DNA of 36,239 bases from Terriglobia bacterium (GTDB lineage: Bacteria > Acidobacteriota > UBA6911). Of the stretch, positions 7,461-16,156 are shown piece after piece. The notes under the pieces are model-generated. The model searched no databases. It saw only the letters and a program-made list of their open reading frames with translations, and had not been told where the DNA came from. The position numbers and the translations under genes were made by a program. The stretch's first letter is position 1. The number at the start of each line of letters is the position of its first letter. The DNA lies in NCBI GenBank assembly GCA_020072565.1, contig JAIQGI010000054.1, forward strand, positions 1-36,239, written 5' to 3'.

Positions 7461-7487
7461 TGAAGGCCCGCAACGTGCGGGCCTTCA
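7461..7487 (-). terminator. perfect 11-bp hairpin between scaffold and coat genes
   Basis: TGAAGGCCCGC (7461-7471) is the exact reverse complement of GCGGGCCTTCA (7477-7487) with a 5-nt loop. It lies in the 183-bp gap between the scaffold stop (7516) and the coat start (7332). No long T-run follows on the minus strand, so it could terminate weakly or protect the abundant coat mRNA 5' end. Confidence 0.55.
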
Positions 7488-7515
7488 GTGGATTGTCACT
7501 CTCTTGCTTGAAAGA

Positions 7516-8313
7516 CTAATCTGCGATCTCGAACGGCAGCCCGGCCTTTTCGGCCTGCGCCTTCGCATTGCGGTACTTCTGTGGGTCTTTCGCCTCCTCG
7601 CGGCTCAGTCGAACCACTTTGGCGTTGCTCGTGCCACCCGAGCTCGGCGGTGTCCCCGCTCCTGCGGACATCTTGAAGAGGTGCGGCGCATCCTGCTGCA
7701 AGCCGTTCACCCACTCATCGATCGAGATCGGCTTGTTCGGATCCTTGCCGTAAATCACCTGGTCGCCCTTCATCGCTGTCGGGGTCTTGTCCTTCAACGT
7801 CCAGGTCTTCTGACCGCGCAGCACCACATCCTCTACGGCATGCTCCAGAACGCCAGCTTTCATAGCCGCGGCGCGAATCGAGTTGTCGATCAGCACCTCG
7901 GCCATGGTCTGGTTGGCGGTCTTCAGATCCTTCTTCAGGTCGAGGATCGTTTTGTTGAAAGCGACGATCTGATTCTCATAATCGGCCTTCATCCGCTCGG
8001 TCCGGAGCTTCAGCAGATCCTCCACCTTCCCGGCATCGAGCAGCTGTTTATCCTCGAGCTCCTGGAGCTTCTTCTGGGCCTCTTTCGCCTTGTCGGGGTC
8101 GATGTCCTTAAACTTGTCGATGGTTTCCTGCAACTGCTTCTTGGCGGTCTTCAGCTCGTCCCGAACTGCCGTCAAGGCATTCTTGAGGCCACTAACATCC
8201 TCAACCCCTTCTGCGTCGAGTACGAACTTCCCGTCCTTCTCGACGTAATACTCACGCAATGCCTCCGGCAGTGCGTCATGTTCCTCCTTTGAGAGGATCG
8301 CCTTCAAAGCCAT
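7516..8313 (-). CDS. capsid scaffolding protein (coiled-coil)
   Basis: 265 residues from the ATG at 8313, about 10 nt after TTTTAGGAG. Residues about 40-150 are a long Lys/Glu/Leu heptad region (DELKTAKKQLQETIDKFKD; KKLQELEDKQLLDAGKVEDL), a coiled coil typical of scaffolding proteins. A region resembling the 'IRAAAMKAGV..AVEDVVLRG' motif of phage minor structural/scaffold (gp20-like) proteins follows, and a short basic C-terminal tail can contact coat subunits. Position directly before the coat gene is canonical. It should be removed or degraded during head maturation. It ends in TAG. Confidence 0.75.
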   Translation of the reverse strand: MALKAILSKEEHDALPEALREYYVEKDGKFVLDAEGVEDVSGLKNALTAVRDELKTAKKQLQETIDKFKDIDPDKAKEAQKKLQELEDKQLLDAGKVEDLLKLRTERMKADYENQIVAFNKTILDLKKDLKTANQTMAEVLIDNSIRAAAMKAGVLEHAVEDVVLRGQKTWTLKDKTPTAMKGDQVIYGKDPNKPISIDEWVNGLQQDAPHLFKMSAGAGTPPSSGGTSNAKVVRLSREEAKDPQKYRNAKAQAEKAGLPFEIAD

Positions 8314-8334
8314 CCGCAACATTCTCCTAAAATG

Positions 8335-8377
8335 GAAACGCCCGAAGTCTGGCACCCGGTCAAATCTCGGGCGTTTC
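8335..8377 (-). terminator. 11-bp hairpin before the scaffold gene
   Basis: GAAACGCCCGA (8335-8345) pairs perfectly with TCGGGCGTTTC (8367-8377), loop 21 nt. On the minus strand it is followed by CATTTTAGGAG, the Shine-Dalgarno of the scaffold gene. It has the same layout as the hairpins at 6154 and 2871. Confidence 0.55.
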
Positions 8378-8442
8378 TGTTCCTCATGTGCCGCCCACCG
8401 GAACCCGTCCGATGGGGCGTTCGCAGTTTCAATCAGAAATCT

Positions 8443-9411
8443 CTACGCGACCTTCTTCATGATGGACAACCTGAGTCCACGCACCTTCCTGACCAGTCCT
8501 TCGCTGCATCGGCAGTTTGGATGCAAGGTCGGTCGGGCAACTCCGTTTGGATAGATGCCGTTGATGTCCCGCCGCATAGTCTCCATCGCCCGGCAACGCG
8601 GACACAGCCGGTCGTCATGCGCCACGATCCAGCAGACTTCCCATCCCTCAAGCCGAAGCAGGCCGTCGCTGACAGCCTGACTCCAGAGTGCCCCCTGGCC
8701 GGCATTCGAAGCGTCAATCGTGAGCGTCCTGGCAATCCCTTGGGCTCGCTCGCGGATCAGCCGATCCCTGTAATTCGCAACCAGCTTGTCAATTCGGTTC
8801 TGCGTTAATCCCTGCCGCGCGATGACATTCGCTGACCGGGCCATCCCGCCGCGCCCGATCTTGTAAAGCGCCGTCTTACTCAAATCGGCAGCTCCGCGTC
8901 CGGCAAGGTCCTCGAAATACTGCCGGTATCGGTCAACGGTCTCCCACTGGTTCGCGGTCAGCCCGACAATGTCCCGGATCTGCCGCGCCATGTCATATGG
9001 ATGCACCCCTTCGGAAAACGCCTTGAACAGCGCATCCCGGATCGCGTTCTCGCTCTCAGCCCGGATCTTCAGGATCGGATTCAGCGTCGCCTCGCGGATG
9101 AAGTCGAAAACCTCCGGGTTCGTCACATTTAGCGATGCCGTGATCCCGCCAGGCAGTGCTGCAACCTCGGCTCCCCCCTCTGCCACATCGCGAATAGTGC
9201 CGGCAATATCGGCCTGAAACCGCTTCTCGAACTCTTGGAGCGGGATCGCATTCAGCACTCCCGCCATATCCCGCCGGCGAATCGCCGCTTCGATTCTGGA
9301 GATCGCCGTCGCGTCCTTGATCTGCTGAATCGTCTGCAGGAAGGCTCTGGCAATCTCGGGCTCCATCTTTTTCGCGATGCGCTGAATGCCCTGAATGTTA
9401 TGGATTGGCAT
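8443..9411 (-). CDS. head morphogenesis protein, Mu F / SPP1 gp7-like
   Basis: 322 residues from the ATG at 9411 (AGGTG five nt upstream). The C-terminal region carries the hallmark of this family: 'VAHDDRLCPRCRAM' and, 35 residues on, 'TLHPNCRCSEGL', a Cys/His cluster likely to bind metal. The N-terminal two thirds are helical with a 'VTNPEVFDFIREATLNPI' segment and a 'GVHPYDMARQIRDIVGLT' stretch typical of these minor head proteins, which are carried in or near the portal. In related phages it directly follows the portal gene; here a PadR-permease unit on the other strand separates them by 3.4 kb. Its own promoter must lie in or beyond that insert. It ends in TAG. Confidence 0.8.
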   Translation of the reverse strand: MPIHNIQGIQRIAKKMEPEIARAFLQTIQQIKDATAISRIEAAIRRRDMAGVLNAIPLQEFEKRFQADIAGTIRDVAEGGAEVAALPGGITASLNVTNPEVFDFIREATLNPILKIRAESENAIRDALFKAFSEGVHPYDMARQIRDIVGLTANQWETVDRYRQYFEDLAGRGAADLSKTALYKIGRGGMARSANVIARQGLTQNRIDKLVANYRDRLIRERAQGIARTLTIDASNAGQGALWSQAVSDGLLRLEGWEVCWIVAHDDRLCPRCRAMETMRRDINGIYPNGVARPTLHPNCRCSEGLVRKVRGLRLSIMKKVA

Positions 9412-9542
9412 TTGGCACCTGTATGAGCGCAATGTCGAATGGATCGTCCAAAGCTCTCTGCCCAATAGTGGTCTTAGAAACGTTAACCTTGGTGATCCCT
9501 CGATTCGGCGCTTGTCTTGATTCCCAGCCAATTGGAATCCAC

Positions 9543-9592
9543 TTGACATTCTAATGGAGTGTCATTATCTTCCATCAGACATTCTAATGGAG
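9543..9592 (+). promoter_or_regulatory. PadR1 promoter with operator-like repeats
   Basis: TTGACA (9543-9548), 17-nt spacer, TATCTT (9566-9571). The 15-bp sequence GACATTCTAATGGAG occurs at 9545-9559 and again at 9578-9592, 33 bp (about three helical turns) apart. The first copy overlaps the -35 box and is flanked by TGACA/TGTCA arms (9544-9548 and 9560-9564). The second carries the GGAG of the Shine-Dalgarno. This is the layout expected of PadR autorepression. Confidence 0.7.
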
Positions 9593-9599
9593 GTACAGT

Positions 9600-9935
9600 A
9601 TGGGCTCACAGAGGTCCGACCTGCTTCAGGGTACGCTTGACCTTCTCGTGCTCAAAACCCTCGACAGCATCGGTCCGATGCACGGCTATGCGATTGCGCG
9701 CCGCCTTCAGCAGGCATCGCATGACTTCCTCCAAGTGAACCAGGGCTCACTTTACCCTGCGTTGCTGCGTCTTGGGAGGCGCGGATGGGTCACCTCGAAG
9801 TGGGGAGTGACCGAGAACAATCGCAAGGCCAAATATTACTCGGTAACGAAGGCCGGGAAAAAGCAGCTGCAGCGGGAAGCTGAATGCTGGGATCGCATGG
9901 CGTCCGTCATTTATAAGGTACTTCAGGGCACGTAG
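9600..9935 (+). CDS. PadR-family transcriptional regulator (PadR1)
   Basis: 111 residues from the ATG at 9600, six nt after GGAGG. The winged-helix signature is clear: 'LLQGTLDLLVLKTLDSIGPMHGYAIARRL' type N terminus, 'GSLYPALLRLGRRGW' recognition helix/wing start, then 'KYYSVTKAGKKQL' and a short C-terminal helix for dimerisation. PadR proteins of this short class are repressors; in Acidobacteriota they typically precede orphan MacB/FtsX permeases. It is followed after 102 nt by such a permease and should repress its own promoter through the repeats upstream. Closely similar to PadR3 at 34969. It stands on the plus strand within a minus-strand phage head operon. Confidence 0.9.
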   Translation: MGSQRSDLLQGTLDLLVLKTLDSIGPMHGYAIARRLQQASHDFLQVNQGSLYPALLRLGRRGWVTSKWGVTENNRKAKYYSVTKAGKKQLQREAECWDRMASVIYKVLQGT

Positions 9936-10037
9936 CATGGCGCGGTGGCGAATCCCAATTTTCTCTTTGGGACTTCGTACGATGGATCGCATTCTGAAAT
10001 CAGGTGCCACTCGATCCGCCATGAGACAGGAGTTGAT

Positions 10038-12641
10038 ATGACATCGAAACTCAGATCGTTGAAGGCTGCCATCGCGGGCCTGTTTAAGAGAAAGCTCGAG
10101 TCTGAGATCGACCAAGAACTGCAATTCCATGTCGACCAACTGGCCGAGGACAATGTGCGCGCGGGAATGAGTAGAGACGAGGCAAGGCGGCAGGCTCTGG
10201 TCGCGATCGGCGGCATAGAGCAGACCAAGGAGGAGTGTCGTGATGCGATTGGTATCCGACTCTTGTGTGATCTCGCCCAAGACCTGCACTACGGATTTCG
10301 CCAGTTGGGGCGCTCCCGGGGCTTCACCGCCGTCGTTGTCGCGACCCTGGCGCTCGGAATTGGTGCCAACACCGCAGTGTTCAGCGCGCTTGATGCCGTT
10401 CTGCTCAGCCCATTACCGTTCCCCGATCAGGATCGACTGGTGTTCATATATGGTTTCGCACTGACAACGGCGAATTTCGAACAATGGAAGCAGGCAAGCC
10501 ACAGCTATGATCGCTTTGCGGCGGTATCGATTGGACCCGCCCAATGGATCGGCGAGGACGAACCGGCGCGCGTAGCGACGGCCGACGTCTCGGTGGATTT
10601 CCTGCCGCTACTCGGCGTAAGGCCGGTGGCAGGACGCTGGTTCGCCCCGGACGATTTCCTGCCCGACGCGGACGCCTCAGTGATCGTCAGCGAAAGGTTT
10701 TGGCGCAGCAAGTTGGGCGGAAGCCCCAATATCGCCGGCCAGCGTGTGAATCTCGACGGCAGGAGTTGTGCGGTAATCGGTGTGATGCCTGCGCGTACCC
10801 CTCTACCTTTTCCTGATCGCGATTTCTGGCTGCCCCTGCGTGCCGGCAGCCGGGCTCGCGGCGTCTATGCCTTGGCGCGGCTTCGATCGGGAACGGATGC
10901 CGAATCGGCACGCAGCGAGGCTCTGGCTTTATCCATGAATTTGGCTCCTCCCGGCCGCATTCCCAAGGGCCATACTCCGATTCAGGTTGTACCGTTGCTT
11001 GACATGCTAGTTGGCGACACGCGCACCGTGCTTCTTGTTTTAGCCGTCGCCGTCGGCTTTGTGTATCTGATTGCGTGCGCCAATGTTGCGAATCTTATGC
11101 TGGCCCGCACTACAGCTCGCAATATGGAAATCTCGATACGAAGGGCACTCGGTGCAAGCCGGAGCCGGCTGTTTCGCCAACTGAGCACCGAAGCCCTGTT
11201 GCTTGCCGCGTTGGGCGCTGGAATCGGGCTGGCCGCATCGAAATGGTTTCTGGATATCATGACGCTCCTGCTGCCATATCGTGTGCCACGCATCGAGCAG
11301 GCAGGCGTAAATCTCCCTGTACTTGTTTTTGCAGCTTCGCTCGCGTTTCTTGCCGCCTTAGCTTTCGGTCTTGTACCCACATTTCAGGGGGGAAGGTCCA
11401 GTTTGCAGGCGACGCTGCGCGAGACGAGCCTGGGACTGACAGATACGCGTCGGAGGAGGACCCTTCGCGGCGTGCTGGTTGTTGCCGAGATTTCGATAGC
11501 TCTCGTTTTGCTTATCGGCGCAGGACTCCTGATCGAGACGTTTTTGCGCTTGCGGCCTGCCAACCCTGGATTCAATCCGCGCGACAAATTGGTGTTGGAT
11601 GTTCGACTTGGTTCGAACCGCTATCCGTCTGCGTCACAGAAGCTGGCGTTCGTCTCCTCGGCATTGGACCGCTTGCGCGCGCTGCCGGGAGTGCTCGGTG
11701 TGGGTGCAGCCTCGGATCTGCCGTTTTCAGGGTCCACCTGGCTCGCTGACATCACAATCGATGGGCAAAAGGTCGCGGGAACCAGCGTGGGCACATTGGT
11801 GTTTTGCAGGGTGATTACGCCTGGTTTCCTTCGCTTGTTGGAGATACCCCTGGCAGCCGGAAGGGAGTTCAATGAGAACGATGCCAGCCACGCGCCAGGC
11901 GTGGCTGTCGTGAACCAAGCGTTTGTACGGCGTTTCTTCCAAACCAATGAGCGCGCAGTTCTCGACCGTAGGATTACAGTGGATGTTGGCGACGGCCGAA
12001 ACGTGGAATTCTCCCTGATCGGCGTAGCGCACGACGCGCGTATGTTCGGGAATTCGTCGGCTGCGCGCCCAGAATTATATCTCCCGCTCGCTCAGGCCGG
12101 CTCCGCGACGCTCAGTTTCGTTATTCACACCGATGCTCCAATGGAGAAGGCACCAATACTGAAACAAGCGCTGCGCGGAGACGACAGGCAACTCCTGATC
12201 ATCACTGTACAGAGCATGGAGGAATTGCTCGACTCCTCAGTCTCCTACCCGCGGTTCAATGCAGCACTCCTGGGCACCTTGGCCGCTCTCGCTCTCTTGC
12301 TGGCTCTCATCGGCACCTATGGCGTCCTCAGCTACACAGCCGGATTGCGGGTCAGGGAAATAGGAATCCGGCTTGCCCTTGGAGCGCACCGGATGCAAGT
12401 CGTCTGGCTCGTTCTGCGGCAGGGCCTTGTTCTTGCCGGTATCGGGATCTTTCTCGGCGCCGTAGGTGCCTGGGGCTTGACCCGCTACCTAGCCAGTCTT
12501 CTGACCGAAGTAAAGCCCACGGATGGGACAACATTCGCCATTGCTATCGCGGCCTGGATGTTTGTGGCCGCGCTTGCCTGCCTAGTGCCGGCAGCCCGCG
12601 CCGCCCGTGTAGACCCTTTGCGCACGCTACGCTCGGAGTAA
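10038..12641 (+). CDS. orphan FtsX/MacB-type permease (ADOP family)
   Basis: 867 residues from the ATG at 10038 (CAGGAG 5 nt upstream). Order: a cytoplasmic N-terminal domain with 'RKLESEIDQELQFHVDQLAE' and 'RRQALVAIGGIEQTKE' (the ADOP N-terminal signature, 15-65); TM1 'VATLALGIGANTAVFSALDA' (about 100-120); a MacB-type periplasmic domain; an FtsX domain with 'ANVANLMLARTTAR' and 'SIRRALGASRSRLFRQ'; a second periplasmic domain; and a final FtsX domain ending 'PAARAARVDPLRTLRSE'. No ATP-binding-cassette protein is encoded nearby, so it is an orphan: either it uses a distant ATPase or it is non-transporting. Co-transcribed with PadR1. Its presence in the window is the strongest evidence for an acidobacterial host. 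Confidence 0.85.
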   Translation: MTSKLRSLKAAIAGLFKRKLESEIDQELQFHVDQLAEDNVRAGMSRDEARRQALVAIGGIEQTKEECRDAIGIRLLCDLAQDLHYGFRQLGRSRGFTAVVVATLALGIGANTAVFSALDAVLLSPLPFPDQDRLVFIYGFALTTANFEQWKQASHSYDRFAAVSIGPAQWIGEDEPARVATADVSVDFLPLLGVRPVAGRWFAPDDFLPDADASVIVSERFWRSKLGGSPNIAGQRVNLDGRSCAVIGVMPARTPLPFPDRDFWLPLRAGSRARGVYALARLRSGTDAESARSEALALSMNLAPPGRIPKGHTPIQVVPLLDMLVGDTRTVLLVLAVAVGFVYLIACANVANLMLARTTARNMEISIRRALGASRSRLFRQLSTEALLLAALGAGIGLAASKWFLDIMTLLLPYRVPRIEQAGVNLPVLVFAASLAFLAALAFGLVPTFQGGRSSLQATLRETSLGLTDTRRRRTLRGVLVVAEISIALVLLIGAGLLIETFLRLRPANPGFNPRDKLVLDVRLGSNRYPSASQKLAFVSSALDRLRALPGVLGVGAASDLPFSGSTWLADITIDGQKVAGTSVGTLVFCRVITPGFLRLLEIPLAAGREFNENDASHAPGVAVVNQAFVRRFFQTNERAVLDRRITVDVGDGRNVEFSLIGVAHDARMFGNSSAARPELYLPLAQAGSATLSFVIHTDAPMEKAPILKQALRGDDRQLLIITVQSMEELLDSSVSYPRFNAALLGTLAALALLLALIGTYGVLSYTAGLRVREIGIRLALGAHRMQVVWLVLRQGLVLAGIGIFLGAVGAWGLTRYLASLLTEVKPTDGTTFAIAIAAWMFVAALACLVPAARAARVDPLRTLRSE

Positions 12642-12793
12642 CCGAGCGGAGGATAGAGAATCCGTTCCTCGCCACAAGGGATGACTGCAGCTGAGGACAG
12701 ACCCTCAATTACTCCTTGTGCCCTTAAACGGAAGGTGCCAGACCCAATCCAGCCCCTTGTTCCAGCACGAATTGCCAAGTGGCTTCTTATTGT

Positions 12794-14161
12794 CTACAGT
12801 ACGGTTCCCGCCTGGACTTCGGCTTGCTCCTGCTCAAAGTCCACACCGGGCCTCGTGAGCCCACTGCGCTCCATGTTGTGGTACAGGGTCGCTTTGGCAA
12901 TCGCGCCGCCCTGCCAGACAGTAACAAGCTCGCGCAACATAGCCGGGTCCATCGTCTGTTCAAAGAACTCGGTGTTCAGCCGGACAGTCACGTCTCCCGA
13001 CACGCCAGCCCAATCGGCAAACCATTGAAGCACGATCGTAAGCGCCAGACCGGCCGTGTTCGCAATTGTCGTCAGCGCAACCTGCTCGCCACCCAATCTG
13101 AGCCGTATTGCCTCGGCGGCTTCCGCCGCGCGCTTCGGATCTTCCAACAGCCGGGCGCCCAGCGCGGCCATCATCGCCTCTTTTTGCGAAAGAGCCTTCT
13201 CTAATGCCCCGAGACCCTGACCTGTGAATTCGAGGATGCCGGCCTTTGCATCCGTGCGGTCGGTAATCCACGCTGTCTGGCTGCCGATCCGTAGTTCCGT
13301 TCCCTCGGTTGGAAACCCAGCCACCCATACCGTTGGCAGTGCCGTGTAATGCCGTCCGTGCTCCAGATCCGCCGAGCTACGATAGTGGGACAGGTTCACG
13401 TCGACCAGGTCTTCGCTCGGCGACTTTTCTACATCCGGCAGGATTGTGTTCGGTCCAATGAAGCAAAATGGGACAAAATCCAGCGGCTGACCCTTCAGCT
13501 TGGGTACGCATTCCGCTACTGGAGACCAGGAATCTGGGTCGTTCTTGTCGATCTGCCGCCACACCCTGACCGTGTACGTATTGAGCGTATCGCCTTCAAG
13601 CGTAAGCACCCGATACTGCTCCACGTTTTTGATCTCGAATGGATCTTCTGGCTGAGGCTCTGCCTCTGATTCCCTCAGCACGACCATTGACAGGACTACG
13701 TCCCCCTGCCGGCGGGCAGTCTGCCAATTGACGATCTGTTCCGCCTTGAATGGAATCAGATACGGACGCCGCTCTGACGAATCCTCAGTGGGCATGTCAA
13801 CCAGAATGCCATAGCGCCCGACCGTAAGGACTTCTTGAAGCGCCGTCTTCGCGAGCGCCTCAATCGGAATGCCGGTCAGAGTTACATCCTGGAGTTGCTG
13901 CTGAATCGTCTCCGGGACAGCGATCTGTGGGTCCTTCCGAAACACACAGCCCAGCCAGCCTTGAATCGTCCGGGCGGTCGCGTTGTAATACAGCGCCCGG
14001 TCCGTGTATGCATCGTAATCGTCGCTATTCTGGCCACCCAGCTTCGGAAGGTATGTCTCGCCCCTCGCCTTGACCGCCTCGCTGCCATCGAAAGCATCCC
14101 GGCATTTCTGCCACTTGCCTTCGTTCTCGGAATACTGCGGATGCTTCGTCGTAACGCCCAT
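12794..14161 (-). CDS. portal protein (DUF4055-like)
   Basis: 455 residues from the ATG at 14161 (AGGGG 9 nt upstream). The opening 'HPQYSENEGKWQKCRDAFDG', 'YLPKLGGQNSDDYDAYTDRA' and 'ATARTIQGWLGCVFRKDP' strings are the diagnostic start of the DUF4055 family, whose members occupy the portal place between large terminase and Mu F-like genes. The dodecameric portal is the DNA entry ring. The middle has the 'NLSHYRSSADLEHGRHYTALPTVW' segment, and the last 100 residues are helical. The gene is complete and ends in TAG; the next structural gene lies 3.4 kb away because of the plus-strand insert. Confidence 0.85.
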   Translation of the reverse strand: MGVTTKHPQYSENEGKWQKCRDAFDGSEAVKARGETYLPKLGGQNSDDYDAYTDRALYYNATARTIQGWLGCVFRKDPQIAVPETIQQQLQDVTLTGIPIEALAKTALQEVLTVGRYGILVDMPTEDSSERRPYLIPFKAEQIVNWQTARRQGDVVLSMVVLRESEAEPQPEDPFEIKNVEQYRVLTLEGDTLNTYTVRVWRQIDKNDPDSWSPVAECVPKLKGQPLDFVPFCFIGPNTILPDVEKSPSEDLVDVNLSHYRSSADLEHGRHYTALPTVWVAGFPTEGTELRIGSQTAWITDRTDAKAGILEFTGQGLGALEKALSQKEAMMAALGARLLEDPKRAAEAAEAIRLRLGGEQVALTTIANTAGLALTIVLQWFADWAGVSGDVTVRLNTEFFEQTMDPAMLRELVTVWQGGAIAKATLYHNMERSGLTRPGVDFEQEQAEVQAGTVL

Positions 14162-14187
14162 GGAATCGCGCCCCTCGAAAAAAGACC

Positions 14188-15609
14188 TCAGAATCCCGTG
14201 ATTTTGCCAACCTTGATCGTTGCCTTGCGGTGCATCGCCCGATAGCGCGTCTCATCTGCGATGTGGTCTTCAGACTCGTCGTTGATGTCGTCAGGATCGC
14301 GCTCGTCCCTGGGCAATACCGGAACGGTGCGAATGAAATCTCGGCAAGTATCGAATACAAACATGCCCGGCGATTCCATCGGTCGATCCAGGCACGCTTT
14401 GAGCCGCTTTCTGAGTTCTTGCCAGCCCGGTTTGCGGCTGTTGTCCGTGCGATTGTCCCAGCGGATGCCAACTGCCGCCATGTCCTCGGCTACACAGTTG
14501 CCGTTCTCCTTGCTGAAGATTGATGGGTCAGCCGGCCCCGGTCGGATCGTATTGCCCTGCACCAGGGTTTTGAGAAGGATGCTTTCCCTTTCACGAATGC
14601 GCCGTGCAATCTCGGGCGCCGTCAGCTTCAAACCTTCGTTTGGATTCCCAGAGCAGCCGTAGTACTCGGAGATTCGAAACAGCGTTCCCCGAGGGTACAC
14701 CTTTCCGTTCGGCGCTTGTGTGCCGTCGCTCTCGGCCCACCAGCCGACACTGAACGGTTTCGCGCTGCCCCAGTCAAACGAACGGTCAACATACCACGTC
14801 TTGGGAACCGTAAAAGGCTGGACCAAATGAACGTCTGGCCGCCAGAGGTCGTCCAACATTCCTCCGGCAACGATGTCCCAGATGCCCCAGCGCCAGGCTT
14901 TGAGCAGTGCCTCGTTTCCTGATACCGACTCCACAACTCGCTGCCAGTACTCCGGGTCTGCATCCAGCAGCTTCCGGTTGTCTTCGAGCAGTGCCGGGAT
15001 ATAGACGCGCTTTCTGATGGCAGTCGAGCCGTCAAGCAGTCTGATCTTCTGGACGTGCGGAACCATCGGCGGTGCCGGATCCACGTACCGTCCTTTCACC
15101 CAGGAATGCCCAGGTCCGCCCGGATTTCCCGTACACCGGAGCATCGTCTTGACGCCCTTCGCACTGCGAAGGGTCGCCTTGATCTTGTCGATCGCGTATG
15201 GGCTCGCCCAGTTCGTGACCTCATCGAACCCGGCCCACGTGTACGAATGGCCCTGGTATTCCTCGGCGTCAACGTCGCGCTCGAGATGCCTGAGCTTCAA
15301 CTGTGCCTCATGCGGCCAGGTGAAAGTCGGCGGCGATGTCTTCCACGTCACCCCGAGCGGCAGGTATATCTCCTTCGCCCGTCGGATGATTTCTTCAAAC
15401 TGCTTGTACCTTTTCCTGAAGAGGATGCCGTTTGCGGCTGACCCATGTTGGATCACGTGATTGAGCCAATCGCCCAGCAGGCTGTCTGTCTTGCCGCCCC
15501 CGCGTCCCCCGCCCAAGAAGACATCGGGAATCCTGCAGCTAATGAGCCAGGCTTGAGGCCCCGGCTGTGGCTCCCAAATCGTCACTTCTTTGATTGCGCC
15601 GGCGCTCAT
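14188..15609 (-). CDS. terminase large subunit
   Basis: 473 residues if started at the ATG 15609; in-frame alternatives at 15645 (ATG) and 15651 (TTG) have no better Shine-Dalgarno. The ATPase shows Walker A GGGRGGGKT (33-41), Walker B WAGFDE (125-130, catalytic Glu 130) and the coupling motif CTGNPGG (159-165). The nuclease domain shows DRSFDWG (Asp 275/279) and later acidic residues (..DESEDHIADETRYR near the C terminus), the expected RNase H-like metal ligands. It pumps DNA into the prohead and cuts it. It overlaps the end of terS by about 70 bases, so translation is probably coupled. It ends in TGA 27 nt before the portal start. Confidence 0.92.
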   Translation of the reverse strand: MSAGAIKEVTIWEPQPGPQAWLISCRIPDVFLGGGRGGGKTDSLLGDWLNHVIQHGSAANGILFRKRYKQFEEIIRRAKEIYLPLGVTWKTSPPTFTWPHEAQLKLRHLERDVDAEEYQGHSYTWAGFDEVTNWASPYAIDKIKATLRSAKGVKTMLRCTGNPGGPGHSWVKGRYVDPAPPMVPHVQKIRLLDGSTAIRKRVYIPALLEDNRKLLDADPEYWQRVVESVSGNEALLKAWRWGIWDIVAGGMLDDLWRPDVHLVQPFTVPKTWYVDRSFDWGSAKPFSVGWWAESDGTQAPNGKVYPRGTLFRISEYYGCSGNPNEGLKLTAPEIARRIRERESILLKTLVQGNTIRPGPADPSIFSKENGNCVAEDMAAVGIRWDNRTDNSRKPGWQELRKRLKACLDRPMESPGMFVFDTCRDFIRTVPVLPRDERDPDDINDESEDHIADETRYRAMHRKATIKVGKITGF

Positions 15610-16141
15610 ATTCCTCTTGGCTTCGCTTGGCCCACTCGTCGTCATCCTCAACAGGTGCCGGCAGCCTTACCACTTTCACCTCACCCGAATGATCCGCAGC
15701 CACGTTGTCCGTCGGCTCGCCCCTGGCCAAACGCTCGATCTTCACGCCAACCTCAAGCAACCGCGCAATCACGCTTGGCGTAATCTCAACGTCCTTCCTG
15801 ACTTGGCCGGTCTGGTCAAGCAGGTTCTTTACTCCGCCCATCGCGATGTTTTGGAGCGTCACGCCTTCTTTGGCCTGGCGCTCCGCCATTTCGATGCGGG
15901 CTCTTTCCTGCGCAGCCTGCTTCAATCGCTGCATGTGGAGGTCGTACGCCTCGGCACGCTTCAGCCAATCCCATTTGGAACTGAGATCCCACATCATCCG
16001 GGCAGACCGCCCGACCTTCTCCGCGACTTTCTTGACCGACCGTTCCAATTGGTCCGTGTCTCGGTACAGGCAGAAGTACGAATACGCCCGCACCGACTCA
16101 AACGGCTGCCGCTCCCATTCCTCAATTTCGATCTTCGCCAC
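15539..16141 (-). CDS. terminase small subunit
   Basis: 200 residues from a GTG at 16141 (no strong Shine-Dalgarno; the N-terminal MAKIEIEEWERQP is plausible). An HTH-like segment 'SVKKVAEKVGRSARMMWDLSSKWDWLKRAEAYD' (about 34-67) is typical of the phage small terminase that recognises packaging DNA. Residues 70-105 are a helical oligomerisation region (KQAAQERARIEMAERQAKEG). The Asp/Glu/Arg-rich C-terminal tail probably contacts the large subunit. It precedes terL in the same operon. It ends in TAG. Confidence 0.75.
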   Translation of the reverse strand: MAKIEIEEWERQPFESVRAYSYFCLYRDTDQLERSVKKVAEKVGRSARMMWDLSSKWDWLKRAEAYDLHMQRLKQAAQERARIEMAERQAKEGVTLQNIAMGGVKNLLDQTGQVRKDVEITPSVIARLLEVGVKIERLARGEPTDNVAADHSGEVKVVRLPAPVEDDDEWAKRSQEEYERRRNQRSDDLGATAGASSLAH

Positions 16142-16156
16142 GACACACCAACCGCT

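Noticed and set aside
6148-8292. Two long plus-strand frames opposite coat and scaffold genes
   Set aside because: Antisense shadows; residues look like complements of the capsid genes.
9412-12793. Transposon ends or target-site duplication around the PadR-permease unit
   Set aside because: I compared 9412-9542 with 12642-12793 and found no convincing direct or inverted terminal repeat.
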